Assembly: GCA_038501785.1 (NCBI GenBank)
Contig: JBAMJR010000070.1
Coordinates: 756,501 to 820,500, forward strand
Origin: Myoxocephalus aenaeus
Taxonomy: Eukaryota; Chordata; Actinopteri; Perciformes; Cottidae
Direction: 5' to 3'
DNA length: 64,000 nt
Part shown: positions 1 through 10,349 of the stretch, piece after piece
Layout: each line of letters starts with the position of its first letter
How positions within the stretch are numbered: the stretch's first letter is position 1
Notes under the pieces: generated by a model
What the model saw: the letters and a program-made list of their open reading frames with translations, nothing else
What the model was told of the DNA's origin: nothing
Database searches by the model: none
Program-made: the position numbers and the translations under genes

Positions 1-400
1 TGGGGTGTGGTCCATGGGCAGTAACCATGCTCATTCTTCCCTCTTGGAGCAAATATGGGTCTGCATACAACCCCTCATTTCCCCTCGATAGACTGTGGCT
101 TTTACCGCCCCTGTCTTCATCTGGCTTGACATCCCGTCTCTCCAGGATGGCGCTGGGACAGGGTGAGATGGAGCGGGCCGGAGGGGTGGCATTAGACAGT
201 CGGTCCCTTGGGATAGTGCCGTTGCCAGGTATAGAGCCCTGCCGTGGGCCAAATGGGATTCTGGAGGGGGATGGGGGCATGGAGTGGGGAGTTGGGGGAA
301 GTGCTGCCTGCATGGGATGGTGTGATGGGGGACCCATGGGTGGCTGTCTCTGTGGGTGCGGGCCATCCCGAACGGCATGCATCATTTCGCTCTGCATCTG
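1..400 (-). CDS. kiaa1217: KIAA1217 homologue, coding exon 6 (partial, ILERRDVKPDED region)
   Basis: At least 400 bp of coding sequence that runs off the window edge at position 1. The acceptor tract is T-rich and ends TTTTTTAG at 401. The frame stays open for 133 codons. It begins QMQSEMMHAVRDGPHPQRQP, passes through a proline/methionine/histidine-rich stretch including LPPTPHSMPPSPSRIPFG and NGTIPRDRLS, and reaches ISPCPSAILERRDVKPDED and GLYADPYLLQEGRMSM. ILERRDVKPDED and YADPY are hallmarks shared by KIAA1217 and SRCIN1, and the PPSPSRIP(F/Y)G stretch favours KIAA1217. The proline-rich part is probably disordered and could bind SH3 domains (inference). The acceptor is a tandem TAGCAG, so the exon may start at 400 or at 397, with or without the first glutamine. 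Coiled-coil regions known in this family lie beyond the window. Confidence 0.95.
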
Positions 401-913
401 CTAAAAAACAAAAGCATACAGACATCTTCTTAAACACTAACACACATCAAATTGTTATCATTTCAAATAATTCATGAAAATCCCTCAATTTCAGGATTGG
501 TCAATAAACCAGACTGCATAGTTCTGCCCGCTTGAGAGCTTCAGCTACTGTTTATTTTATAAATATCCTTTATTTCTGGACTAAAGAGCCCTTGAAACAA
601 AAACATCCATCTAACTCAGTTTACACTGTTGCTTTTCAAAGAAAATTAGAATTTTTCCAGGAGCAGAAAATAGTTTACTTGCAAGACTTTTTCAACTTTC
701 ACAAAATCTGTGATTGCTCTTGGAGATAAGACTGGGGCTCTCTTAAGGCAGTTGGTTAATTTTCAACAAGATCTGTCTAGTTTAGTCTATTTAAACAGTC
801 AGCTAATCTGGGCAGCTGTATTTTTTGCCTGACCACCCATAAATGACCCTTGAAGGCCGACGTGTAATAAACCTAACCTCATGTAACTAGAGGGGCTTTC
901 CGGGTTAAAGGAG

Positions 914-935
914 ATATATATATATATATATATAT
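914..935. repeat. (AT)n microsatellite
   Basis: Uninterrupted alternating AT, about 22 bp, in intron 5. Confidence 0.95.
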
Positions 936-1298
936 TGTATATATTGTCTTGTTACTAATATATCACAGGACTAGTTTGAGTTAAAACTCATGATGGAAAC
1001 AATGGAAATTATACAGTAGCAGCTATATAATTGTATTTACTAGTCGTGTATCTATAGGCCCTCGTGTTAGGACAAGCAAACATACAAAACTGAAGTTGAT
1101 ATGTTTTGTATTTTGAAGACATTGAAATATATATGTAAAAAATTGTTACGGTCCAAAAAGAATGACAATATACGGAGTTCCTTTCTTCCAAATTTAAGTT
1201 AATTTTGATAAAAGTAAACATTTCTTTGTGCTAGCGGGCACAACTGAAATACAGAGTATAAACAGTGATTTAACAGTGAATATGTGATATGCTGGGTA

Positions 1299-1375
1299 TC
1301 AGAATCAGAATCAGCTTTAATGGCCATGTAAATTTGCACATACATGGAATTTGACTCCGGTTTCACTTGCTCTTC
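1299..1375 (-). mobile_element. LINE 3' end fragment
   Basis: TCAGAATCAGAATCAGCTTT followed by a diverged TGGCCATGTAAATTTGCACA and ACATGGAATTTGACTCCGGT is the reverse complement of a very common fish retrotransposon 3' end. It is 5'-truncated, as is usual. Confidence 0.75.
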
Positions 1376-2358
1376 GTACGTATGATAACACTGAGCAGAG
1401 GAGCATCTAATGCAGGACTGAATCACAATCCATCTTCCTTGCTGTCAAACCCTCTACTACTCTCAAACAAACAAGCAATTGTTCCCTTGAGTTATGACTC
1501 ATGAGTTACACTTACGTAAGACGACAAGTCGAAACCTAATGCAAAGTTCTTTCAAAAACTTCAGGCCTACAGTTTTTTGACAATATGCTTTTTCAGTGTT
1601 GCCTTTATGTATTTTTTCCCCCTGTGCCAATACAGATCAATACAGCAAAGGGACCAATACGGTTGGTGCGTCGCGTGCATGTGTGAGTGTGGGAAATAGG
1701 TGTGTGCACAAAGTGGAAAACAACCACTGCTTAAAGTGTACAATAACAAAGGGTTGAGGCTTGGCTGTGATAACAAAAGGAAGAAAGAAAGAAACTTTCT
1801 GGCAGTAAAAGCACACGCAGCTCATAAATATGGCAGCAACAAGTCTGACCAAGTAAAAACTAATGTAATAAGACATCTAAGAAGCAAAGAGCCTCTGCAG
1901 CTCATCAACAAAACCTAACTGGCTTTCACTATTCAAGGTGCCACACACATAACAAGGAAAAGTTGCCCTCTTGTGCAGGAAATTCTCGAGAGCCCGAAAT
2001 AACATCTCTGGCTGCATTGCCAGTTCCAGCAAAGCCACATAAGAACAATTTGGGCCAAAAAGGCATAACTTGTTAATCCCAAACAGATGTAACACCTTTG
2101 GAAGACTAACCATCCTTAAAATACACTTACTGTATAAATGCGGTGTGTATTTGTCTGCAAAACATGCGCACATTTTTGCTTTGAGACAAAACAGAGGAGT
2201 GAAGGCTTGAAAAACAAACACTAGGGACCATGTCAGGCCAACGAGAAGTCGTGTTAAGTAACATTTGGTTTGAGTTTGACTCATGAACTCTCTTTCTGTT
2301 TTCGCCCTGCTCTTAAGCGTCCAATAACGAGGAGCAGCATGTCTGGTAGCGCACAAAG

Positions 2359-2389
2359 TCATCTCGAGCTCCTGCCTCGTTCGAGATGA
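2359..2389. repeat. Perfect 9-bp inverted repeat
   Basis: TCATCTCGA (2359-2367) and TCGAGATGA (2381-2389) pair around a 13-base loop in intron 5. Confidence 0.85.
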
Positions 2390-3506
2390 TTCACAAACTG
2401 CTGAGCCTGCAGAAATTGTGTCAACATTGAAATAGCTGGCTCTATGGCTGCGTGCGCTATGCTGTTGTGTACACACAAGTGTTGACAAGAAGATGGGAGC
2501 ATCCTGCCCTTTTAAGATAATAGTGAGTAAATACATGACAAATGTTAAACTTTAGAAAAATAAGTTGCTTAGTCTGAGGAGAACAGATTAGAGGTTAGCC
2601 AATAACTGAACCTCTGTTTACAAAACATCTCCTCCAGCTGTGTGTACATAATATCACTTCTGACAGCCGTTATTGACTATTCTATGAATACAAATACACT
2701 TCTTTTGGCACAATCCCTTACATGAGATTACAGATTAATATTTCTAAATATGTACTGCTTTTTCATTCGATGAAACGTGACAAAAGAGATGCTTCAAATG
2801 CAAGAAAGTACCTCTTTATTCTAACAGCCTGCTGCCTTTTCTGCGTATCATATAATTATCAATTACTGTGTCGGCCTTCATCCGTCTACCCTAAATCAGT
2901 TACTGACAGATTAAAAAGGTTTACTTGGCCAAAAGGTGTACAGCTCATTCGGTTGTAGTATTGGCTCTTCTGCTTTGAGTGCCAGGGTTTCTGTTTCATT
3001 ATTAAAAGGTGTTGCCAAATTCTAGAAAGACCTTTTTTCTGTCCCTTTCAAGCATTTTTAAAAAGGCAAATAAAACAGAAGAAAAATATTTAGTCCAAGC
3101 TTTACAGAAGCTAAGAATAGGAGACAATGCGTACAACAGGAGAATAAGACGTCTGTGTTTGTGTCAGAGTGTTTATGGGGGAGGGCTAACCGGAGGATTT
3201 GGATTAATGCAACAAATGTCTTCTAACTAATGTCTTTCGAAGGTCCCGTCCTGTGCTATTTCATCAACCTGGCCTCCACACCCCACAGCCACGTCCAAGT
3301 TTCGTATCTGTGTCAATTGCTGCTCGGTTAAACAATGACAGACCTATTCATGACAACAATCTTCTTCTGCCCGGATTTCACAATGTTTGCATGAGAGACC
3401 TTGTGAAGCCGCCTTGCTTCTTTTGCTTAATGCACTTCACTTGCTCCAGTTCTACTTTTCAATCTTGCTCATTCAGAAAGTAGTTAATTAATAGACAATT
3501 CTGTAC

Positions 3507-3510
<4 letters not shown>

Positions 3511-3551
<41 letters not shown>
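3511..3551. repeat. (AT)n microsatellite
   Basis: Uninterrupted alternating AT, about 41 bp. Confidence 0.97.
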
Positions 3552-3557
<6 letters not shown>

Positions 3558-4453
3558 AAAGAGCCCAAAAGAAGCTGCTCCACACAATTCATTTTTTTTT
3601 TCTACTGTGGCCAGCATTTGTTTTCCTTCTTTAAATTGTTTGCACTATTACATTTTCAATTTCACTTCTTCAGTTGTATTGTAAATGTCTTTTGTTCAAT
3701 TCCCCTTGAAGGACCCCCTCGCTGAGAAGCAACTCGCCTGTCAGCAGCAGAGAAGAAAAAGAGTTTCTGCAGCACCTCAAAGTCATCTTGCCATCTGAAC
3801 CCGAACCTCTTAAACATCATCATTTTTGCCTCATCATTCATTTAAATGTTATCAATTTCACTTTACACTTATGTGACACATACAGTATATGGAAATGGGA
3901 TTATAGCTAAGGTTAATATAATTTTTGCAGTATCACAATAGCACTTCACTGCAGCTGGAACTCTGCAGCAGGCAGAGAGGAGCAGCGGGTTAGATAAAGG
4001 GTCAGGTGGATTAGAGAGGCGGATTTGAGGAGGAACATTTGACAAAAGGGCTCTTTGGGGCTTTAGTTTTGTTACATCAGCAGGAAAAAAAAACATGCTA
4101 GAATCAGAACAAGAGAAAGAGATTAGAGCTGATATTGGGGGAAGAATGAACAAGAAAAATCGTTGTGAGATTTGAGCTCAATTGCCCCTTAAGCAAGCTG
4201 CACCAGAGCGTGCAGGCGAGACCCAATCACAGGGCCCCGGGAGAACAATATGAGACCCCCTCTAAACAGATTAGGAAGAGGCAGGGGGACATTCCTTCCC
4301 TTAACTGCAAACTGCAAACGTGAAAATGAGAAGAATTGGAGGCTGGGCTTACTATTCTATCTGCAACAAGTCTGGTTGTCTCGCTGCAGCTGCTGCCGTT
4401 AACGAGCAGCGTTTTCACTGCTGTGTTTGCACGTGTGTCAGTTAAGTACTCAC

Positions 4454-4547
4454 CCTGGCATCGCCATTGGCAGGTCTTGGTCCGTGGCTGAACGCCTGTG
4501 CTGGGTCTTTGTGGTAGACCTTCAGGCAGGAGTGATCTATGATGTTC
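4454..4547 (-). CDS. kiaa1217: KIAA1217 homologue, coding exon 5 (CLKVYHKDPAQAF region)
   Basis: A short exon of 94 bp: one base completing the arginine of DVR, then 31 codons (about residues 337-367). The acceptor is CCCCCTACAG ending at 4548. The donor is CCAGG|GTGAGT at 4453, and the exon ends in phase 0. It encodes NIIDHSCLKVYHKDPAQAFS followed by HGPRPANGDAR. It continues the conserved domain of the exon at 5814-5616, 1,068 bp upstream. KIAA1217 has a near-identical DVRNI..LKVY.KDPA.AF.H pattern. The open frame continues upstream past the acceptor to about 4870, but that part is intronic and has no family match. Confidence 0.96.
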
Positions 4548-5615
4548 CTGTAGGGGGAAGAGGCGGCCCGTGGTAAATAGGCAGCCCAGTAATCACCGTC
4601 AGACAGCGGCCGATCCTCCCTCAGCCTGGATCTCAGTCTGTGCCTCAACCCGGACAAGGGCACATATCCCGACAGAGGCTCCGACAGTCCTCGGTTGTAT
4701 GACATCTTCTCTAAATCTCTAAAGTCTATAAAAACATCTATTAATACTGAGTTGAAACGTGGCTCCACTACATAAACGGTGAGCTGTATGCTCTTTCTTA
4801 TGCTGGTCTCACTCTTACTGTGGTGTTGCACCCTGGATACCTGTCCCAACCTTAAGGAATCACGAGACACTTTTTATTACAGCCCTGATAAAGACTGAGT
4901 CACAAAGTACACATCGCACTTGGGCAAGAACTCTGAAAAGAAAGGTGCAAAGTTATTGTGTCTTCAAGAGCTATATTTTTCTCCAAAAAAAAACTACTAC
5001 AACTAGGGCTGTTTACTGTCTCGACACATAAAATCTGCTGTATTATTGCAAAGACATGCTGGTGAATACCAAACCACGAATAAATAAGGAACAAGAGGAA
5101 AGCAGTGAGCTTGTATGTGTGTTTGTGCGCTTGTAAATGAATGAAACACACAACAGACTCCACAATACTTTGGAAACTACATTCTGAAAAGTATAAAAAG
5201 ACCTAAAAAATGTATAAAATCATTGCTCAAACTTTTAAGAGTCAATCTTTTTACCAGAGGAGCGAGGACAACAGGCAGGAAAGTCATCTACGTTTCTTAA
5301 GAGTGCTCTTCAGTTTGTTTGGGTACAGAACATCGGAGACATCTTGCCAAAGGGCTTCATCTCCAAATAAAATTCTCCCTACTAAGTTTTAACAAGTTGC
5401 AAAGAGGAAGCAAGAAGCTTTCCTGGCAAGCGACACCTACTGTGCAGGGAGAGTTTAAACAGGAAGTTCTCAGGGAGGGGAAAAGGAAAGGACTTCAGAG
5501 GAAGACTGAAACAATTATGAACCCTGGATGTCCGAACTTAGACTGACAAAACACAACACATGCAGCCAAATACATATTCTGTATACATTTATCACACACA
5601 ACCGTAGGCCTTTAC
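4548..5615 (-). other. kiaa1217: Intron 4 of kiaa1217 (1,068 bp)
   Basis: GTAAAG at 5615 and TACAG at 4548, phase 2. No repeat or gene was recognised inside it. Confidence 0.93.
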
Positions 5616-5814
5616 CTGACATCAGTGAGCTCGTAGTACATATTTCTCATGTCATCTTTGACGTAGACGGCAACGCTGGGCGAGTCCAGCATCTTCATGT
5701 TGAGCTGCTGTGGGAAGGCACTAACAAACAGAGCTCTGATAGTGTCGATACTGGTGATCTCATTCGGCATGCGGATCTGTTTGGTCTCGTCCCCGTACTG
5801 CAGGTACAGCACAC
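5616..5814 (-). CDS. kiaa1217: KIAA1217 homologue, coding exon 4 (LYLQYGDETKQIRMPNEIT domain)
   Basis: An exon of 199 bp with the acceptor CTGCAG ending at 5815 and the donor GTCAG|GTAAAG at 5615. Two bases complete the glycine at residue 270. Then come 65 codons (about 271-335), and two bases are left over for an arginine codon finished by the next exon. It encodes VLYLQYGDETKQIRMPNEIT, IRALFVSAFPQQLNMKMLDS and VYVKDDMRNMYYELTDVR. This is the most conserved globular-looking part of the SRCIN1/KIAA1217 N-terminal half. The alternating hydrophobic pattern suggests a compact beta/alpha fold. KIAA1217 is favoured over SRCIN1, which has LFLQFGEETRRVHITHE here. I see no break or unusual substitution. 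Confidence 0.97.
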
Positions 5815-6314
5815 CTGCAGACAGAAAGCAGGGGGCCAGGGTGATTAGCCGGAATGTCGCCAAGTCGGCAACACTGACAGCCCGTCCCTTCAGGCCTCTG
5901 ACCAAAGCCACTCCCTCAAATTTATCATCGTGAACATAAACATATCCTAATGAATGTAAACTATGAGTTTGACTATTATTAGTACTCACAGCTTGTTAAC
6001 AGACAGGTGGCATTGACAGGCTTATTACAGTCCTGCCACAGTCACAGATACCAGAATGTTTTAGTTTTTTTGTCAGAGTCTTTGATTTTATGAGTGCTGT
6101 CGGGATGTAAAAAAAAATTTGAACATGCATAACAAAAAATGTTTTTGAAGAAGATTACCAACTCTGGCTTCAAGTATTGACTGAGCAACTGAAATTAGAG
6201 ACTGGTTGCTTCGAATATGGTCAACAACTAAATTGTCAATATCTGTATTTTTATCTTTTTCAGCAACTTTTCACCTTTCCGGATTCATGTAAGATAAAAC
6301 TTATAAGCTTATAT

Positions 6315-6346
6315 GCATATATATATGCCAGCATATATATATGCCA
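6315..6346. repeat. Tandem pair of 14-bp palindromes
   Basis: The 16-bp unit GCATATATATATGCCA occurs twice in perfect tandem. Each copy contains the palindrome GCATATATATATGC. Confidence 0.95.
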
Positions 6347-8195
6347 TTCCTGACCTGTGAAAACACAGTTGGCACCATGCCCATGTAACAATGTCTGGTC
6401 ATGGCTGCTACCAGTGCAGATATTTGGCCAGATTAAAATATGCAAAAATGTATTTCCATATTTTTCTGGCTGGTAAACTTTTTATAAACACCATTCGTGG
6501 TTTTGGTTTAAATATTTGACTTTACAGAATGAATGAATCCTTACCCTCAATTGTTGCCCAAAGACTATCGAAGCATTTGATAGTCTGCGAACAAACTTAG
6601 TTTTCTGTGGTGGTAATGTTCTGATAGATCTTCAGTAGCATACTTGTAAGACATGCAAGTACAAGTAAGTGTCGTTCTTAACCTGCCACTTAGCTCCTAT
6701 TTGTGTTACAGCATGCTGTATATTCCAGACAAATGACTTGATACTTAAAAGGTGAGTTTGGGACACAACATAGGGGGCAGAAGCAAGGCTGTGTGATCAG
6801 GTTGTGCATCAAAAAGACCAAAGCCTGAACCTCTGAACCTTGGGTGTGGCTTCTGTTCTGTGCTTTACAAAAACAGATGTTTTAAAAGCGATGGACACGC
6901 CCATACTCCACTTGTATAAACAATACCAGGGAATAGAAGTCAACAGATTTCTATTTCTATTCTCTGATTCATTGCTCGAAACAGCATGGTACAGATTTCT
7001 ATTGAAGTCATCTGTAGCAACATTAGAACGTTAATAAAAAGAACAAAGGAGTTAAATGTTTGTTTTTTTGTCTTATTTCATGAGAATCGTCCAGAATGTC
7101 ACATTTCATGAACTGTTGAGACAAAAGACTTGCTGTGATACCCATAAATCGGTCATTTCAAAGTCACTTTTAAATTTGTGCACTACAAATAGTTGGTTTG
7201 AAGGAAAAGAGGAATGGTTTTACTTTGTGTAACTCCCTAAAAGGACTGAGCCAGTAAAAGCTACCAGATGTTGGTGAAATATTATACAAGACCCTACAAG
7301 CTCCACGAGACAGGGTGAGACAGAGAGAGGGCAAATCCAGGAAATAAAATTGCTGAGTCTATTATTGCTCTTTCTGGTCTGTCTGGGTTTCTGGGTAGTA
7401 ATAACTTAACAAAGTGCCCATTTGCAGAATAACTTCATCCTTCCCCTGAGAGCTCTTATGTTAACAGTCGGCTAGTTTTCATCCAGATGTTGGCAATTAC
7501 AGCGAATGAGTTTGATGACAAAGCGCCATTGATTGAACACGCATTATGAAGATTTGAATTCTTTAAGTTTCAGTTTTAATTGCCGAAGCAATGTTGAATA
7601 GCTTGGTTCTAGCACAGAGTCCTGTTACATTCCTGAGCGCCTGGTTTCACTCAGGATTGGAAGCAAATGGCCAGTGGGTTTCCTGACCAAATGGGCACAG
7701 CGCTGCAGACTGTCTGAGCTTCAAGAATTTTCCAAGTGTATCCAGAGGGGATACAAAATCTTAAAACTAAGCACAATCCTGAAAACATCAAGATCCTGAC
7801 CCGTTGATATCATCAGAAAGTTTGAAATGCGACAACAAAAGCAGAAACACGCTATATCGGAACCACAGAATGAATAAATACTATACACTTGATGCCACAC
7901 TCTGGGTGAAATCTGATACTCACATTAGGGGTTTTAAGGATTTCCTGTTTTCTGTTAAGTCTTATGATGCTCTGGAAAAGCCCACGCGACAACTCCTCCC
8001 GCACAAGCCGAGTATACTAAGCCCCAAACGTCCGTTGGGACCAAGCGAAGTGTGCGTGCGTGAGAGGCTGAGGGAGGGACACGGTATCTAAGTGGTGCCC
8101 CTTTTTCTCTCCTCCCCCTTTATCACACCATAACCCCCCACTGTCATAACGCCGAGTCCTGGTGTTTTTTAGAGGGAAAAAGCGAGAGCTGGGGC

Positions 8196-8199
<4 letters not shown>

Positions 8200-8275
<76 letters not shown>
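8200..8275. repeat. (GT)n microsatellite
   Basis: Pure GT run of about 76 bp in intron 3. Confidence 0.98.
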
Positions 8276-9093
8276 TAAAGCATATCTGTTCAAAGTGTTT
8301 TTGTACAAGTTTTGCATCTCTGCAAGAGGGGCGACAGGCGTGAAAAAGCGTGGAAAAGTGGCACCCTATAGTTTCATTCATTTTCACTTAAAGGCGTGCC
8401 ATTCAGACGCTTTTCTATTATCCAGCAGCCGTTGCCGAGCTGAGTTGCGAGCTACCTTTGAAGACTATTTTCCTAAAAAAAAACTACAGACTCTCCACTT
8501 TGTTTGGGAACTTCTCAAACTGTTTCCACCACTTTCTCACCCGAATGCTGCAACCTAATTCTGCACAACTCACAGCGTTTCTGCATATGGATGCAAATGA
8601 AGCACTATTTGTGTTGATAAGACGACCCATTTCTAATCCTGTCAATAACACGATGGCATACTGTGGATGGATTCCCTAATCTTTCACTACAGAGGGAATG
8701 AATTCTAATTACAACGGAGCCGTGAGTTGAGGTGGAGAAAGGAAGGAGGGAGGAGAGGAGAAGATAGATGGAGTGAGAGGCTAAGGCTTGGACAAGGTGA
8801 AACGGTGAGATCATGGTGTGGTTAGCAGTTATTTAAACAAGTTCTTAAGTTGTGCCAAGGTTATGCTGAAAGAGCTGCAAAAAGTAGGTTATCAAGAAAG
8901 AATTAGTGTCAATTCAATTCCCCCCTCAGTCTATTCACAAAGTCCATTTACGATTGTGCCTTTATTCTCAATAAGTTCTTAATAGACCAGATATAAGATT
9001 GTCTCTGTGGCAGTTTGGGGAAACAGAACTAAGAGACAGTTGAAGCAAAGATACGTTTTCTCAACTGAAAGGCCTCATACATACAAAACATAC

Positions 9094-9283
9094 CTAGCGA
9101 GCGGTCTTTTGTCTGGTTGGTCGATCGCACCACGGGCAGGCTAGCACGAATCCGGCTGCCACGGGTGAAGGCTGTAGGTGAGTCGGACTCAGACATGGCG
9201 TCCAACGACTCCAGGGAGGCCAGGGATAGGTGGTCAACCTGGTCGCCGGCGCTGGAATGCGGGCCGTGCTTTGGGCTTCTGCT
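9094..9283 (-). CDS. kiaa1217: KIAA1217 homologue, coding exon 3 (SLESLDAMSE / RASLPVVRSTNQTK region)
   Basis: An exon of 190 bp: 63 codons (about residues 207-269) plus one base. The acceptor is CCTCCCCCTCCAG ending at 9284. The donor is CTAG|GTATGT at 9093. It starts in phase 0, which matches the phase-0 end of the exon at 25741, and leaves one base that joins the next exon to make a glycine codon. The translation starts SRSPKHGPHSSAGDQ, then has LASLESLDAMSE and AFTRGSRIRASLPVVRSTNQ, and ends TKDRSL. These are close matches to KIAA1217, while SRCIN1 has LETMSEAELPLGFSR and QSLPLSRSASQTK at the same place. The serine-rich, low-complexity character suggests a flexible linker with phosphorylation sites (inference). 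Confidence 0.96.
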
Positions 9284-10322
9284 CTGGAGGGGGAGGCACA
9301 TGGAAACATGACACGGCAAGGGTTAGACCCGGGACACACGGTGCACACACTGATACATGCGTTAGCTTTTCATTCTTGAGAGGACACGACAACGGTTTCT
9401 CATTATCTAATGAGTGTTAAACATACTCTTTAAGATATGATGCATTTCGGGGGGGGGAATAAAGATGCCGTTAAAGTTGAGCGTGACTCCAACTCAATAA
9501 CTAAATAAAACCACTGCAGTCACACAAAAGACACAGACGTGTTAATATTGGATGTCACACATCTAACACTGCTCATGTCACACAAGCACATCACAGCAAC
9601 TAAACGTCAAGCACGAGGAAGCTTCTGATCATACTGTAGGAGTCTTAGCTTTTAGATTTCATTTGCACCTGCCTGAGCCAGCCCAGGGTCGATGATGACA
9701 ATAGATAACAAACAGTTCAAAAATGGCATGATGACAAACTGAAAGAGATCAAACAGAAACCTGGAGTGTGGGTACTAAAGAAGAAGGACTTCCCTTTTCT
9801 TTCTTTTTTTTTAACGACTGATTAAGGATCAAGAATTGTCATCAAAGACTTGAGGATCCGTTGGCTTCTCCTGTAATCTGATCTACATGACACGGCATCC
9901 TCGAGCCACAGATACAATAAGACAATGTGTGACATGGCTACAGAGCCTGTAAGGTGATCCGTACCACAGGGACGAGGTGGGACGAGAACTGAGGGGGTCA
10001 GCGAACACTGGGCTCTTTATGAAATGCTCTTCTTCCCTGGCAGTGTGATGCCGGGTCCACCAGGTTATCTCGAGCACACCTGCATGCACACGCTGCTGCT
10101 CTCTCACACTCATACGCGTACGGACAAATTAAGAATGTAAGCTTTTCATATTAAGTGCAGTTGACATTTGTGGAAGCGTTCATGGGCAGAACGGCTTTAT
10201 CCTGGCAGCGAGTCAAGTGTGCTTGGCAGGCACCGACAGGTCGTACGCTGAGAGGCACGGAGGCATAAGGGTTGGAAACATGGTCACACGGTATGCTAGT
10301 GAGGATGAATACATGCAAAGTA

Positions 10323-10349
10323 GCCACACACACACACACACACACACAA
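10323..10349. repeat. (CA)n microsatellite
   Basis: Pure CA run of about 26 bp. Confidence 0.95.

Larger units (their letters stand above)
401..4453 (-). other. kiaa1217: Intron 5 of kiaa1217 (4,053 bp)
   Basis: GTGAGT at 4453 and TTAG at 401, phase 0. It contains AT repeats (914-935 and 3511-3551), a LINE 3' end (1299-1375) and an unexplained 219-codon minus-strand open frame (2536-1877) with no recognisable family. Confidence 0.92.
5815..9093 (-). other. kiaa1217: Intron 3 of kiaa1217 (3,279 bp)
   Basis: GTATGT at 9093 and CTGCAG at 5815, phase 1. It contains a 76-bp GT repeat (8200-8275) and a tandem palindrome at 6315-6346. Nothing else was recognised. Confidence 0.92.

Noticed and set aside
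1..400. SRCIN1 (p140Cap) as the gene identity
   Set aside because: The paralogue shares ILERRDVKPDED and YADPY, but the exon 2-5 sequences (YLQYGDETKQIRMPNEIT, KREAFLEHLKQKYPHHA, RASLPVVRSTNQTK) match KIAA1217 clearly better.
1877..2536. 219-codon open frame on the minus strand in intron 5
   Set aside because: It is the longest non-repeat frame outside the exons, but it has no recognisable motif, no flanking splice logic with the adjacent exons, and includes cysteine- and leucine-rich nonsense-like composition. Chance is the simplest explanation.
4548..4870. Extension of the exon 5 open frame upstream to a methionine at 4870
   Set aside because: A clear acceptor at 4548 and the phase match with exon 4 show that this part is intron. 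It has no family similarity.
5006..5030. CTAGGGCTGTTTAC as a hAT end
   Set aside because: Only a short partial match, with no partner end or target duplication nearby.
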